Source: CAIZGX01 sp046048875 (GTDB taxonomy: Bacteria > Bacteroidota > Bacteroidia > Flavobacteriales_D > Sanyastnellaceae). From it: a DNA stretch of 64,000 nucleotides. Within the stretch, counting starts at the first letter, position 1; every line of letters starts with the position of its first letter. This document shows positions 48,843 to 58,336 of this stretch, in pieces. The stretch is from assembly GCA_046048875.1 (NCBI GenBank), contig JBJOFG010000006.1, positions 1 to 64,000 of the forward strand, in the 5' to 3' direction. The notes under the pieces were generated by a model, which saw only the letters and a program-made list of their open reading frames with translations, was not told where the DNA came from and searched no databases. A program made the position numbers and the translations under genes.

Positions 48843-50939
48843 ATGAGATATTTCAACGAGCAACTGGTTACCGATCTTGAGTTTCAAGAGATTCGGAATG
48901 TGCTGTCTTCCTTCGCGAAGCAGCCAACCGCAGCTGCTGCGTTGTGTGAGCTTTCGCCTTACGGGAATTTCGATTTGTGGAAGTGGACTCTTGAAATTAC
49001 CCATGAATTGAAATCGTTGCTGGAAAATGACATTGCTATTCCAGCGTTAGATTTCAAGGAGTTTGGTGAAGAGTTGAAGTTGTTGCGTGTGAAAGATGCC
49101 GTACTGGCTGAGGAGAGCTTCGCGAAAATTCTTCAAGGAATTCGCATTATTGGTTTGTTGAAGAACATTCCGGAAGAGGTAAGGGCTTCTGTTCCTTGCC
49201 TGAATGAACTCATTCAAAGCTGCGAATACACTGATGAAATTGAGATTGAAATTCTGAAAATTTTCGATGCGAAGTGGTTGGTCCGTGATGAAGCCTCTAA
49301 TGATCTCTCAGACATTCGACACGATATTGTTTCCACCCGAAGAGAAATTTCGAAAAACTTTTTGCGCGTAATGAAAGACTGTCAGGGCAAAGGATTCCTA
49401 GGCGATACGGGCGAATCGTATTTGTTGGATCGAAGGGTGCTAAGCGTGTTAAGTGTTTACAAGCGCAAAGTTCCAGGCAACGTTTTGGGTACAAGCAAGA
49501 CAGGTGTCTTGACCTACATAGAGCCGGCCGTGAATACGCTTTTGAATTCGCAGTTGGAAATGTTGTTCGGCGATGAGCGCGCCGAGATTCGCAAGATTCT
49601 TCAACGCTTAACACGATACCTTTCGGGACATGCCGTTATGTTGAAGTCTGTGTTGGATACCCTCATGCGTTTGGACAATATTCAAGCGCGTGTGCGATTG
49701 GCCATGCTCATGAATGCACAGAAAGTGCAGTTTGTAGCGGAGCCTGTTGTGAAATTGAACAAGGCCTTTCATCCGCTTTTGTTGTTGAAGAACACAGAGC
49801 GCGGAATGAAGACCATACCCCAGTCGCTAGAGCTGAACAGTCAGCAGCGTATGATGGTTATCTCCGGCCCAAATGCAGGAGGCAAGAGCATCACTTTAAA
49901 GACCGTTGGACTTATTCAACTCATGTGGGAGTGTGCATTGCTTGTGCCCGCTGAAGAGTCGAGTGTACTCAGTCGATTCGACTGCATACTCACTGATATT
50001 GGCGACAATCAAAGCATCGAGAATCAGCTTTCGACTTATTCGTATCGCTTGAAGCGCATGAAGTTTTTCTTGGATTCAGCGAATAGAAGATCATTGATTT
50101 TATTGGATGAATTCGGAACGGGTTCCGATCCTGAATTGGGCGGCGCATTGGCAGAAGTTTTCTTTGAAGAGCTCTATGCAAAGAAATCTTTTGGTGTTAT
50201 TACTACACACTTTTCACCCATTAAAATCAAAGCTTCACAGCTGCGTAATGCCGTAAACGGATGTATGCTTTTCAATACGGAAACGCTTGAGCCGACTTAT
50301 ATTTTAAGCGTTGGAGAACCGGGTTCTTCCTTCACGTTTGAAGTGGCGAAGATGAATGGCATTCCGGAAGATTTATTGGATCGTGCAAAGAAGAAATTAA
50401 GCAAGCAGAAGATTGAAATGGATAGTTTGCTATCCGATTTACAACGTCAGAAGTCTGAGTTGGAGCAGGGGATAGCAGCGGCAAGAAAACAAGAGGCAAG
50501 TGCGCGAAAGGAGGAACAGTCTTTTCAATCAAAACTGGAAAAGCTTCAAGATAAATTAGACAAACAACATGTGACTTCCGAAAGGAATAACAAGTACATT
50601 ATTTTAGGAAAGAAGGCCGATCAGTTGGTAGAGAAATTCAACCTTCGAGCAAAGAATAAAGAGGTGTTGGAAGAGTTAAAGAAATTCGTAACGGTTGAGA
50701 AAACCGCTCGCGATGAAGCGCGCACAAAGAAGAAAGTTCTAAATGAATCGAAAGTCAAAAAAGAACGGAAGGAAAAGGTTATTCAAGATCGAAAGAAAAT
50801 GATTCCTGGGGCAAGCGTTCGACTGGAGAAGACACAACAAGTTGGAGAAATTTTAGAAGTCGTTGGAGAGACCGCAACCGTTGCTTTCGGTGTGTTTAAG
50901 ACGAAAGTCGAATTAGGTAAACTGATTTTGATTCGTTAG
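48843..50939 (+). CDS. MutS2-like ATPase lacking the Smr domain
   Basis: 698 residues. The MutS core and clamp regions are followed by the ATPase: Walker A ISGPNAGGKSITLK, then DIGDNQSIENQLSTYSYRL in parts, Walker B LILLDEFGTGSDPELG in parts, and TTHFSPIK. A coiled coil follows (from about residue 510). The protein ends with a short beta domain (GASVRLEKTQQVGEILEVVG in parts, then AFGVFKTKVEL) and has no Smr nuclease domain or LDLRG motif. MutS2 acts on branched DNA or collided ribosomes in other bacteria. Its stop overlaps that of the convergent gene. Confidence 0.9.
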   Translation: MRYFNEQLVTDLEFQEIRNVLSSFAKQPTAAAALCELSPYGNFDLWKWTLEITHELKSLLENDIAIPALDFKEFGEELKLLRVKDAVLAEESFAKILQGIRIIGLLKNIPEEVRASVPCLNELIQSCEYTDEIEIEILKIFDAKWLVRDEASNDLSDIRHDIVSTRREISKNFLRVMKDCQGKGFLGDTGESYLLDRRVLSVLSVYKRKVPGNVLGTSKTGVLTYIEPAVNTLLNSQLEMLFGDERAEIRKILQRLTRYLSGHAVMLKSVLDTLMRLDNIQARVRLAMLMNAQKVQFVAEPVVKLNKAFHPLLLLKNTERGMKTIPQSLELNSQQRMMVISGPNAGGKSITLKTVGLIQLMWECALLVPAEESSVLSRFDCILTDIGDNQSIENQLSTYSYRLKRMKFFLDSANRRSLILLDEFGTGSDPELGGALAEVFFEELYAKKSFGVITTHFSPIKIKASQLRNAVNGCMLFNTETLEPTYILSVGEPGSSFTFEVAKMNGIPEDLLDRAKKKLSKQKIEMDSLLSDLQRQKSELEQGIAAARKQEASARKEEQSFQSKLEKLQDKLDKQHVTSERNNKYIILGKKADQLVEKFNLRAKNKEVLEELKKFVTVEKTARDEARTKKKVLNESKVKKERKEKVIQDRKKMIPGASVRLEKTQQVGEILEVVGETATVAFGVFKTKVELGKLILIR

Positions 50940-52348
50940 TTCTTCGGCGTGAGGTTCAATGCCTTTCCTAACTCAAGCATGTGCGCAAAAGCCTCTTCGA
51001 AATTATTCTGAATCTTGCCGTCGAGTATAGCGTCTTTAATTGCGTTTTTAATTTCACCCACTTCCCTACAAGGCTGTAAATTGAAGGTTTCCATGACGAG
51101 TTCACCACTCACGGGCGGTTGGAAATTTCGAACGCGATCTTTCTCTTCCAATTCAACCAATTTCAACTTCACCTTTTCGTAATTCGCGAGGTAGCGTTTC
51201 ACTTTTGCTTCGTTTTTTGAAGTGATGTCGGCTTGACACAGCAGCATTAAATCGTCAATGTCGTCGCCCGCTTCAAACAATAATCTTCGAACCGCGGAAT
51301 CTGAAATTTCATCTTTGGTCAGTGCAATAGGACGAAGGTGCAAGGCCACTAACTTTTGCACGTACTTCATCTGATGATCCAGGGGAAGCTTGAGTCGTTG
51401 AAAAATTTTCGGGACCCAACGTGCTCCCACGTCTTCATGTCCATGGAAAGTCCAACCAATTCCTTCTTCGAAACGCTTGGTATGTGGTTTCGCAATGTCG
51501 TGAAGCACAGCGCCCCAAAGCAACCAGAGGTTGTTTGTGTTTGTGCGCAAATTGTCGACTACTTCAAGGGTGTGGTAGAAGTTGTCTTTGTGCGCGTTAT
51601 TGTTTCGTTTTTCAACACCGTGCAACTTCACCATTTCAGGAAAGAATTGATGCAGTAATTCGGTGTCGAACAATAATTTCAATCCAACAGATGGCTTTTT
51701 GGAAAGCAGAATCTTGTTGAATTCAACCATGGTTCTTTCCACACTAACGATTTCAAGTCTTGCTGCATTTTCTTTAATGGCTTGAAGACTTTTTTCTTCT
51801 ATGGTGAAATTCAATTGTGAAGCGAATCGAACTGCACGCATCATTCGCAAGGGATCATCGCTATAAGTGATGGAGGGTTCGAGAGGTGTGCGAAGAATTT
51901 TGTTTTCTAAATCTTGAAGTCCATTGAAAGGATCAACGAGTTCTCCGTAATTTTCTTCTTGAAGGGAAAGTGCCATGGCATTCACCGTGAAGTCTCTTCG
52001 CATTTGATCGTCGGTTAGACTTCCTTTTTCCACATCGGGTTTCCGACTTGAAGCGCGATAAGATTCTTTTCTGGCGGAAACGAATTCGACATCGCTTCCT
52101 TTGTAAACGAAGTGAGCCGTTCCGAAATTTGCGAATATGGAAACGCGCTTAACGCCAAGTAATTCAGCTGTTCTGTTCGCTAGCGCCGGACCATCGCCAC
52201 TGGTGACAATGTCAATGTCTTTGTTTAGGCGTTTCAGTAATAAATCTCTAACATAGCCACCAATAACAAACGCTTCCGCTTGTTGTTCCTTGGCCGCTTG
52301 CTGCAGGGCACGAAAGACAGTCTTTTGAAGGTGACGACTAAAATTCAT
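50936..52348 (-). CDS. CCA-adding enzyme / poly(A) polymerase-type nucleotidyltransferase with HD domain
   Basis: 470 residues from the ATG at 52348 (MNFSRHLQKTVF), chosen because a -7 box lies just upstream. The nucleotidyltransferase motif is GGYVRDLLLKRLNKDIDIVT in parts (G-G-x-x-R-D and D-x-D), followed by RRDFTVNAMA and DPLRMMRAVRFASQL. An HD domain follows (LLWGAVLHDIAKPHT). The class II tRNA nucleotidyltransferase fold adds CCA to tRNA ends, and the HD domain may repair ends. The stop interlocks with mutS2. Confidence 0.92.
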   Translation of the reverse strand: MNFSRHLQKTVFRALQQAAKEQQAEAFVIGGYVRDLLLKRLNKDIDIVTSGDGPALANRTAELLGVKRVSIFANFGTAHFVYKGSDVEFVSARKESYRASSRKPDVEKGSLTDDQMRRDFTVNAMALSLQEENYGELVDPFNGLQDLENKILRTPLEPSITYSDDPLRMMRAVRFASQLNFTIEEKSLQAIKENAARLEIVSVERTMVEFNKILLSKKPSVGLKLLFDTELLHQFFPEMVKLHGVEKRNNNAHKDNFYHTLEVVDNLRTNTNNLWLLWGAVLHDIAKPHTKRFEEGIGWTFHGHEDVGARWVPKIFQRLKLPLDHQMKYVQKLVALHLRPIALTKDEISDSAVRRLLFEAGDDIDDLMLLCQADITSKNEAKVKRYLANYEKVKLKLVELEEKDRVRNFQPPVSGELVMETFNLQPCREVGEIKNAIKDAILDGKIQNNFEEAFAHMLELGKALNLTPKN

Positions 52349-52356
52349 TTGCACGG

Positions 52357-52364
52357 CAAAGGTA
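52357..52364 (-). promoter_or_regulatory. Predicted -7 box of the CCA-enzyme gene
   Basis: TACCTTTG on the minus strand fits TAnnTTTG and lies 8 bases before the ATG at 52348. It supports that start over the ATG at 52372. Confidence 0.5.
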
Positions 52365-52478
52365 CTTTTCAAAATGAGGAATCAGAAATATTTATTTTGG
52401 CTATTAAAAATGCTTCTTGAGACAACTTAGTTGATATTGTTTCGGTCTTATCTTGCGTACACTCTAATCGATTATGCA

Positions 52479-52865
52479 ATGAAAAAAGTTTTAGCGTTAT
52501 TCATTTTCACACTCACAATGGCTTTGGGGGTTAGTGCTCAAGTTGCTCAGTTGACATTTAGTTCAACAACAGATTTCACTTTGCTGGAAGAAGGATTTCG
52601 CCCTGTTAAATTCAACTTGACCGATGGTTCGAATGCGAATGTTGCTGGACTATTGGAATATGTTCAGAATAATCCAAAGTACTTTCAAGTGAATGTAGAC
52701 GGAAATGAATTGACGTTGAAGTTTGTCGATGGAGTTCACTGGGGCGTTTGGATGAAAGTTTTCGGTGCGATGGGTGTTAGTCAAATTGAGATCCGTGAAG
52801 CAAATCAGAATGTTGTTGTTGACCCAATGGGTTTTCTGAACTATTTCCACTTACTGAATCAGTAA
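52479..52865 (+). CDS. Small secreted protein of unknown function
   Basis: 128 residues from the ATG at 52479, which opens a signal peptide (MKKVLALFIFTLTMALGVSAQ). The mature part is about 107 residues, with strands such as VAQLTFSSTTDFTLLEEGF in parts, and VDGVHWGVWMKVFGAMGVSQIEIRE in parts. No family is recognised and there is no sorting domain, so it should stay periplasmic or reach the outer membrane otherwise. It is 21 bases before the large T9SS gene, hence probably co-transcribed with it. Confidence 0.78.
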   Translation: MKKVLALFIFTLTMALGVSAQVAQLTFSSTTDFTLLEEGFRPVKFNLTDGSNANVAGLLEYVQNNPKYFQVNVDGNELTLKFVDGVHWGVWMKVFGAMGVSQIEIREANQNVVVDPMGFLNYFHLLNQ

Positions 52866-52886
52866 ATATTTATCTAGAATTATTTA

Positions 52887-55800
52887 ATGAGAACGCTTTA
52901 TTTGTTCCTTTTTTTGTCGTTTGTTGCGATTAGCGGACAAGCTCAAATCTTTTCATGCCCTACCTGTTCAGCTTCTGCCCCAACAAACTACACGAATGGT
53001 CAACCAAACGATTCGATATTCTTTGTTTGTGGAATCGGGCCGGCTGCGGGCACGGCTGATTTAGTGGCAAATGCGCCATTTAGCTTGGTGGGATTGTATA
53101 ATTATACTTGGCAATATTTCAATCCGTTTACGAACACCTGGGATCTTTTTTTTTCTCAACCTCTAGTCACGAGTCCGCAAAGTCTCAGCGGGGTTGGTGC
53201 TGGGGGATATCGGGTAGTCATAACAGATGCTTTCAATACTTTTATGGGTTATGATGTAGCTTGGGTTTCAGAGATAGAGTCTGCGTTGTCGGTCGATGTA
53301 GCGCCTATACCAGCCGGTTGCGGGGGTACATTAAATTTATCTGCGCTGGTTAACCCAGGCTCAGCTACACCCTATTATAACGCACCTGCAGACTTGTCTT
53401 CTCCCGTTATTATTGGACCTTCAACCAATATTAGTATTTGTATCACAGGAAATCATTCGTTTAACAGTGATTTGACCTTCACACTTGTTGGTCCTGCTTC
53501 TTGTGGAAGTCCGACGGTGCTCCTTAGTCCCTATAGCAGTTCAATAGGTCAGGCAATCAACTGTAATGGCAATAACAACTTCAGCAATTTGTGCTTCACG
53601 AATCAGTCGACAAATAGCTTTAACATTTGTACTGCGGGTGCGAATATGACAGGTACCTATGGTGCTTATGGTCCCGGCGCTGGGACTGTCATTAATTGGA
53701 GTTCATTAAACGGTTGCGATGCTACCCAGGGACCCTGGACATTGAGTGTTCAGGATTGTTATTCAACAGATGCTGGTGCTATTTTACCCGCAACGACATT
53801 GTCCATTACGGGTACCAATGGTATGGGGGTTCCCACGACCTCTACTTTTTCTCCTTCTGCAGCGACCAACATCTTGGATGGGTCATGCCCCCAAGTATCA
53901 GGTTTTAATCCTGCATGTTGCACCACTACTAACGTCCCGTTGAACTTGCCTTCGTCAGTGCTTACCGCCCTTCCAATGCCGTTGAATTATGTGTGGTCAG
54001 CCAATCCAGCAGGACCCTCAATTACTGTGGCCTCTGGAACAGTTGGCCCTTCAGGAATGATTACCGCCACAGTTCCTGCTCCAAATCAGGACACTCAATT
54101 CACACTAACTATTTCAGGCATGCAGGTCAATGCAGAATGCGGCGGAAATTCAAGTGATACAGAATTATACGACAACCAGTCGAGCACTCCTGTTACCATT
54201 CAAAATCCAGGTGCTTTATGTTTATCTGCTAGTCCGGTTACTCTTACTCCTTCGATATCTGGAGGCACATGGTCCGGGCCTGGTGTTAATGCAGTAACAG
54301 GTGTTTTCAATCCAGCAACTGCAGGTGTCGGCAACTGGACAATCAATTATTCAACAGGAGGCGCATGTCCAAACACAGGGTCAACCCTTATTCAAGTTCA
54401 AGCGGTTACAGCGTCAGTGATTACCGCACCGACCACGTTGTGTTCAAATGCTGCTCCCGTTACATTGACTGCAAATAATGCTGGAGGAACTTGGAGCGGA
54501 ACAGGAGTTAATGCGTCAGGCCTATTCACCCCCTCGGGCGCCGTGGGTAATCAAACGATAACTTATACTCCAGCTGCAGGGCAGTGTTTTTCGGCTGGTA
54601 CAGCGAATATTCAAGTGATTCAAACACCAACAGTATCTGTTACAGATGTTGGTCCGGTATGTTTAAATAGTCCTCCTTTTTCACTTAGCTGCTCTTCAGG
54701 AAGTGCAGTTTGGAGTGGGCTGGGAGTTAGTCCCTCAGGGGTGTTCAATCCGAGCTTGGTAGGTCCAGGTGTAGTCTCGATTACCTGCACTGCTGCAGGT
54801 CAGTGTCCAGCAAGCGATAATACAGCTATTTCAGTTGTGGCTCCAGTAACTCCTGTTATTACAGCACCGAACCAGGTTTGTGTATCATCAAGTCCAGAAA
54901 TACTTACCGCTGATTTGGTAGGAGGAAGTTGGTCAGGTCCAGGTGTTTCACCCTCTGGTAATTTCAATCCCGGTGTTGCAGGAGTTGGTGGTCCATACAT
55001 CATAACATATACCTTGAACGATGTTTGCTCTTCCGCTTCAACCGTTCCGATTACGGTTATTGCTCAGCCTGTTGTTACTATTACAGATCTGCCTGACCCA
55101 CTTTGCGCAAATGGTACATCGGTTGCGCTTACAGCGTCATTGCCAGGCGGCTCTTGGACGGGTATTGGCGTGAATACCGTAACTGGCGTTTTTTCCCCTT
55201 CTTCGGCGGTATATGGACCAAACACGATCATCTATTCCATTGGTGGAATTTGTCCCGCCACAGACAATACCATTATTAACGTTGTTGCAGCTCCTGCTGT
55301 AAATATTACCCAAGCTACACCATTTTGTTTGAATTCCTTGAATACAACATTGGTCGCTAATCCAACGGGAGGCACATGGTCTGGAACTGGAATATTGGAT
55401 CCAGCAACAGGTTCATTTTCACCAAGTACTGCTGGTGTTGGTCCAACTACTGTTACATATACCTACACTTCAACTCCATGCACAGTGACAGCAACGAGTA
55501 ATATTGTTGTGAATCCATTACCAACAGTGAATGCGGGAAGTGATATTGTTATTTGCTCAGGTGTTCCAACAGGACTTCAGGCGACAGGAGCTTCAACATA
55601 TCAATGGAGTATTAATGGAGGTGCAGCGATTGGATTGAACAATCCGAACATTTCGAATCCAAACGCTTCTCCAACTTCTACAACCACTTACAGTGTGCTT
55701 GGGATAGATGCAAACGGATGTTCCAATGTAGATCAAGTGCAAGTTTCGGTGAACCCCTTGCCGACGGTGAATGCAGGCAGCAACGTTTCCATTTGTCCAG

Positions 55801-56798
55801 GTATTCCAACAACTTTAGGAGCTTCAGGAGCCTCTACTTATTCATGGTCGCCGACAACGGGCTTAACAGGAGCAAACACCTCAGCTCCTTCAGCAAATCC
55901 ACCTTCAACACAAACGTATACGGTTACTGGAACAGATGCGAACGGTTGTCAAAATACGGATCAGGTTTCTGTTACCGTATTTCCTCAGCCCATTGTAACT
56001 GCCAGTGCTACTTCACCCATTGTTGAATGTCAAATAGCGCAATTATCTGCCACAGGTTTGGTTTCCTATAATTGGACAAACACTGCAGGTCCAGACGCGT
56101 CAATTGCAACTCCGAATACTTCTACAACCGATGTTGCTCCGCTTTCAAATGCGACGTATTCCGTGTCTGGGGTTGATGCAAATGGATGCGCTGGTGGAGC
56201 AAGTGCAGCTGTCTCTGTGAATCCAATTACGGTTTCAATTGTGAATGCAACGATAGTAAACCCCTCAACTTTTTCGTTCGATGTGACATCAAATGCAACG
56301 AATTTCGATTGGGATTTCTATACCGATGGAACCTCAGATGCATCAACAACTTCAACCACCATTCAATATTCTTATCCCTCTGGTCCAACGCCGCCGTTGG
56401 ATTACATTGTAACCACAGTAACAGCGAGCATAGACAATTGCGAAGCACAGGATACTATTCATGTGTTCATTGACAACACGATTTTGGAATGGCCTAACAT
56501 TGTCATCGCAGATGGTGATGGATTGAATGATGTATTGAGTTTTATATCACAAGATCCAACTTTACAACCAAACTGGGCTTCAATTACCGCGGTACCTACT
56601 ATCACCAATTTCAAGGTTGAAATTTTCAATCGTTGGGGAAAGAAGGTCGGTGAAGTGACAGAACCAACAGGCTCATGGGATCCAAAAGAATTCGGCGCCG
56701 GCGTTTACTTTTACACGGTCTCTTATACCAAGCGATCTGTGGGTGTGAATACTGAAGATATTCAGATCGAGCGTTCGGTTCAGGTATTTGTAAAGTAA
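52887..56798 (+). CDS. Giant T9SS type B cargo protein with P-domain and two tandem repeat families
   Basis: 1303 residues with a signal peptide (ending ISGQAQ). About 160-310 resembles the P/Homo B domain of proprotein convertases (SICITGNHSFNSDLTFTLVGP in parts, GPWTLSVQDCYSTDAGAIL). From about 435 come six repeats of some 72 residues with C...GG[ST]W[ST]G.G[VI]....G.F.P and a late Cys, then three repeats with AGS[DN]..IC and T[TQ]TY[ST]V.G.DANGC. The C-terminus is the gliding-motility-associated T9SS type B domain (ADGDGLNDV, EIFNRWGKKVGE, GVYFYTVSY). It is a likely cell-surface adhesin or filament. Confidence 0.92.
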   Translation: MRTLYLFLFLSFVAISGQAQIFSCPTCSASAPTNYTNGQPNDSIFFVCGIGPAAGTADLVANAPFSLVGLYNYTWQYFNPFTNTWDLFFSQPLVTSPQSLSGVGAGGYRVVITDAFNTFMGYDVAWVSEIESALSVDVAPIPAGCGGTLNLSALVNPGSATPYYNAPADLSSPVIIGPSTNISICITGNHSFNSDLTFTLVGPASCGSPTVLLSPYSSSIGQAINCNGNNNFSNLCFTNQSTNSFNICTAGANMTGTYGAYGPGAGTVINWSSLNGCDATQGPWTLSVQDCYSTDAGAILPATTLSITGTNGMGVPTTSTFSPSAATNILDGSCPQVSGFNPACCTTTNVPLNLPSSVLTALPMPLNYVWSANPAGPSITVASGTVGPSGMITATVPAPNQDTQFTLTISGMQVNAECGGNSSDTELYDNQSSTPVTIQNPGALCLSASPVTLTPSISGGTWSGPGVNAVTGVFNPATAGVGNWTINYSTGGACPNTGSTLIQVQAVTASVITAPTTLCSNAAPVTLTANNAGGTWSGTGVNASGLFTPSGAVGNQTITYTPAAGQCFSAGTANIQVIQTPTVSVTDVGPVCLNSPPFSLSCSSGSAVWSGLGVSPSGVFNPSLVGPGVVSITCTAAGQCPASDNTAISVVAPVTPVITAPNQVCVSSSPEILTADLVGGSWSGPGVSPSGNFNPGVAGVGGPYIITYTLNDVCSSASTVPITVIAQPVVTITDLPDPLCANGTSVALTASLPGGSWTGIGVNTVTGVFSPSSAVYGPNTIIYSIGGICPATDNTIINVVAAPAVNITQATPFCLNSLNTTLVANPTGGTWSGTGILDPATGSFSPSTAGVGPTTVTYTYTSTPCTVTATSNIVVNPLPTVNAGSDIVICSGVPTGLQATGASTYQWSINGGAAIGLNNPNISNPNASPTSTTTYSVLGIDANGCSNVDQVQVSVNPLPTVNAGSNVSICPGIPTTLGASGASTYSWSPTTGLTGANTSAPSANPPSTQTYTVTGTDANGCQNTDQVSVTVFPQPIVTASATSPIVECQIAQLSATGLVSYNWTNTAGPDASIATPNTSTTDVAPLSNATYSVSGVDANGCAGGASAAVSVNPITVSIVNATIVNPSTFSFDVTSNATNFDWDFYTDGTSDASTTSTTIQYSYPSGPTPPLDYIVTTVTASIDNCEAQDTIHVFIDNTILEWPNIVIADGDGLNDVLSFISQDPTLQPNWASITAVPTITNFKVEIFNRWGKKVGEVTEPTGSWDPKEFGAGVYFYTVSYTKRSVGVNTEDIQIERSVQVFVK

Positions 56799-56807
56799 CG
56801 CGAAACG

Positions 56808-57749
56808 TTATTTAGCCGAGGCACGTTTTAACTTATCGTTAATGGCGCGACCTAAATTCTCGTTGGGAAGATACTCGGCAAGAATAACATCGATATTTAA
56901 CGCGTCGAGTTCTCTCAGATATGAAAATAAATTTGCCGCAGCTTCAGTGAAGTTGCCGCTTTTGCTCAGTATGCGTTGCGCCTCCAGACCATAATCATCT
57001 TTGAAACTTAAGATGCCAATTCTCTCAGAGGAAAAGGCATGCATAAGTTCACGAATGTTACCAACATAGATAGGTTTACGCGGAGCGTAGTGACTGGTAA
57101 GCATTCCAGGCGCTGCAGGTGAACTCGAAGAATGAGCGTGAATGTGAATGTTGGAGGAGAATGCTTGCAGATCTTCTACCGAGATTCCACCCAATCGAAG
57201 TATTTCTATTTCGTTATGTTGAACCCGCAAAACAGTGGATTCGATTCCCACCGAACAATTCCCCCCATCAAGTATATATGGAATTTTACTTCCCAATTGA
57301 TCATTCACATGTTCTGCGGAGGTGGGACTGATATATCCAAAAGGATTGGCGCTTGGGGCAGCCAGAGGAAAAGAAAGACTGTTTAATAAGTCAAGGGTTA
57401 GCGGGTGATTCGGAATTCGAATACCAACTTCTTTCAATCCGGAAGTTGTTAAATCGGGAATACAGGATTTTTTTGGAAGTAGAATCGTTAATGCGCCCGG
57501 CCAAAATCTTCCCATGAGATCGTAAGCCATTTGCGGAACTTCTTCAACATATTTTGATACTTCAGAAATTCCGCTGACATGAACAATGAGTGGATCAAAA
57601 TGCGGACGATTCTTCGCTTCGAAAATTTTAGAAACCGCTTTTTCGCTCAAGGCATTTCCAGCCAAACCGTATACCGTTTCGGTAGGAATAGCAACCACTT
57701 CATCTTGAAGCAGCAATGCTCTGGCTATTTCGATTTCCGTCCCAATCAT
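56808..57749 (-). CDS. tsaC: L-threonylcarbamoyladenylate synthase, Sua5 type
   Basis: 313 residues from the ATG at 57749 (MIGTEIEIARALL); the longer frame reads into the divergent pyrR gene. The YrdC core has IPTETVYGLAGN, KIFEAKNRPHFDPLIVHV in parts and FPLAAPSANPFGYISPT. The C-terminal 110 residues form the Sua5 extension (PGMLTSHYAPRKPIYVG). The enzyme makes the activated threonylcarbamoyl intermediate for t6A37 in tRNA. Its start is 46 bases from pyrR and a -7 box on the minus strand lies 6 bases upstream. Confidence 0.95.
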   Translation of the reverse strand: MIGTEIEIARALLLQDEVVAIPTETVYGLAGNALSEKAVSKIFEAKNRPHFDPLIVHVSGISEVSKYVEEVPQMAYDLMGRFWPGALTILLPKKSCIPDLTTSGLKEVGIRIPNHPLTLDLLNSLSFPLAAPSANPFGYISPTSAEHVNDQLGSKIPYILDGGNCSVGIESTVLRVQHNEIEILRLGGISVEDLQAFSSNIHIHAHSSSSPAAPGMLTSHYAPRKPIYVGNIRELMHAFSSERIGILSFKDDYGLEAQRILSKSGNFTEAAANLFSYLRELDALNIDVILAEYLPNENLGRAINDKLKRASAK

Positions 57750-57755
57750 CGTTTG

Positions 57756-57763
57756 CAAAAGTA
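57756..57763 (-). promoter_or_regulatory. Predicted -7 box of the tsaC gene
   Basis: TACTTTTG on the minus strand fits TAnnTTTG, 6 bases before the ATG at 57749. It is back to back with the pyrR -7 box. Confidence 0.5.
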
Positions 57764-57781
57764 GGCAATTCAATTTTCTGT

Positions 57782-57789
57782 TATATTTG
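57782..57789 (+). promoter_or_regulatory. Predicted -7 box of pyrR-pyrB
   Basis: TATATTTG fits TAnnTTTG and ends 6 bases before the pyrR ATG at 57796. This leaves no room for an attenuator leader. Confidence 0.55.
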
Positions 57790-57795
57790 CACTCG

Positions 57796-58335
57796 ATGGC
57801 AAAGAAAATTACCTTGATCAATAGCGGACTGCTGAATATGATCATTCAAAGGTTGTGTCGTCAATTAATCGAAAATCACAAAGATTTCTCAACAACAGTC
57901 CTTATTGGATTGCAACCCCGTGGTGTGTTTTTTACGGAGCGCATTGTAGAGGAATTGACTAAATCGGGTCATAATGTGAAATGGGGAATTGTGGATCCGA
58001 CTTTTTATAGAGACGATTTTCGCATTCACGATAAGCCTTTGTTGGCAAAGACTACCGACATGAAGCACAGCGTTGAAGGTATGAATGTGGTTCTTATTGA
58101 CGATGTGTTGTACACTGGCAGAACCATTCGTGCGGGCATGGAAGGTTTAATGGAATATGGAAGACCCAAGTCTGTTGAGTTGTTGGTTTTAATCGATAGA
58201 AAGAAAGGAAGAGAAGTTCCTATTGAAGCCACCTATGTGGGGAAGGAAGTGGAGAGTTTCGATAACCAAAGAGTACGAGTGATGTGGAAAAGCGAAGGAG
58301 AAAAAGATGACCATGTAATTTTTTTGAACGACTAA
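57796..58335 (+). CDS. pyrR: Bifunctional PyrR: pyrimidine regulator / uracil phosphoribosyltransferase
   Basis: 179 residues from the ATG at 57796 (MAKKITLINSGLLN). The PRPP-binding motif is VVLIDDVLYTGRTIRAG, and VLIGLQPRGVFFTERI and WGIVDPTFYRDD are typical of PyrR. In Firmicutes it binds pyr mRNA leaders; in others it mainly makes UMP from uracil. The message here has practically no leader, so classical attenuation in front of this operon is unlikely. pyrB starts 1 base after its stop. Confidence 0.93.
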   Translation: MAKKITLINSGLLNMIIQRLCRQLIENHKDFSTTVLIGLQPRGVFFTERIVEELTKSGHNVKWGIVDPTFYRDDFRIHDKPLLAKTTDMKHSVEGMNVVLIDDVLYTGRTIRAGMEGLMEYGRPKSVELLVLIDRKKGREVPIEATYVGKEVESFDNQRVRVMWKSEGEKDDHVIFLND

Positions 58336-58336
58336 A

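Noticed and set aside
54200..55990. DNA repeats within the giant gene as a CRISPR-like or mobile array
   Set aside because: The repeats are protein domain repeats with divergent DNA; there are no spacers or identical units.
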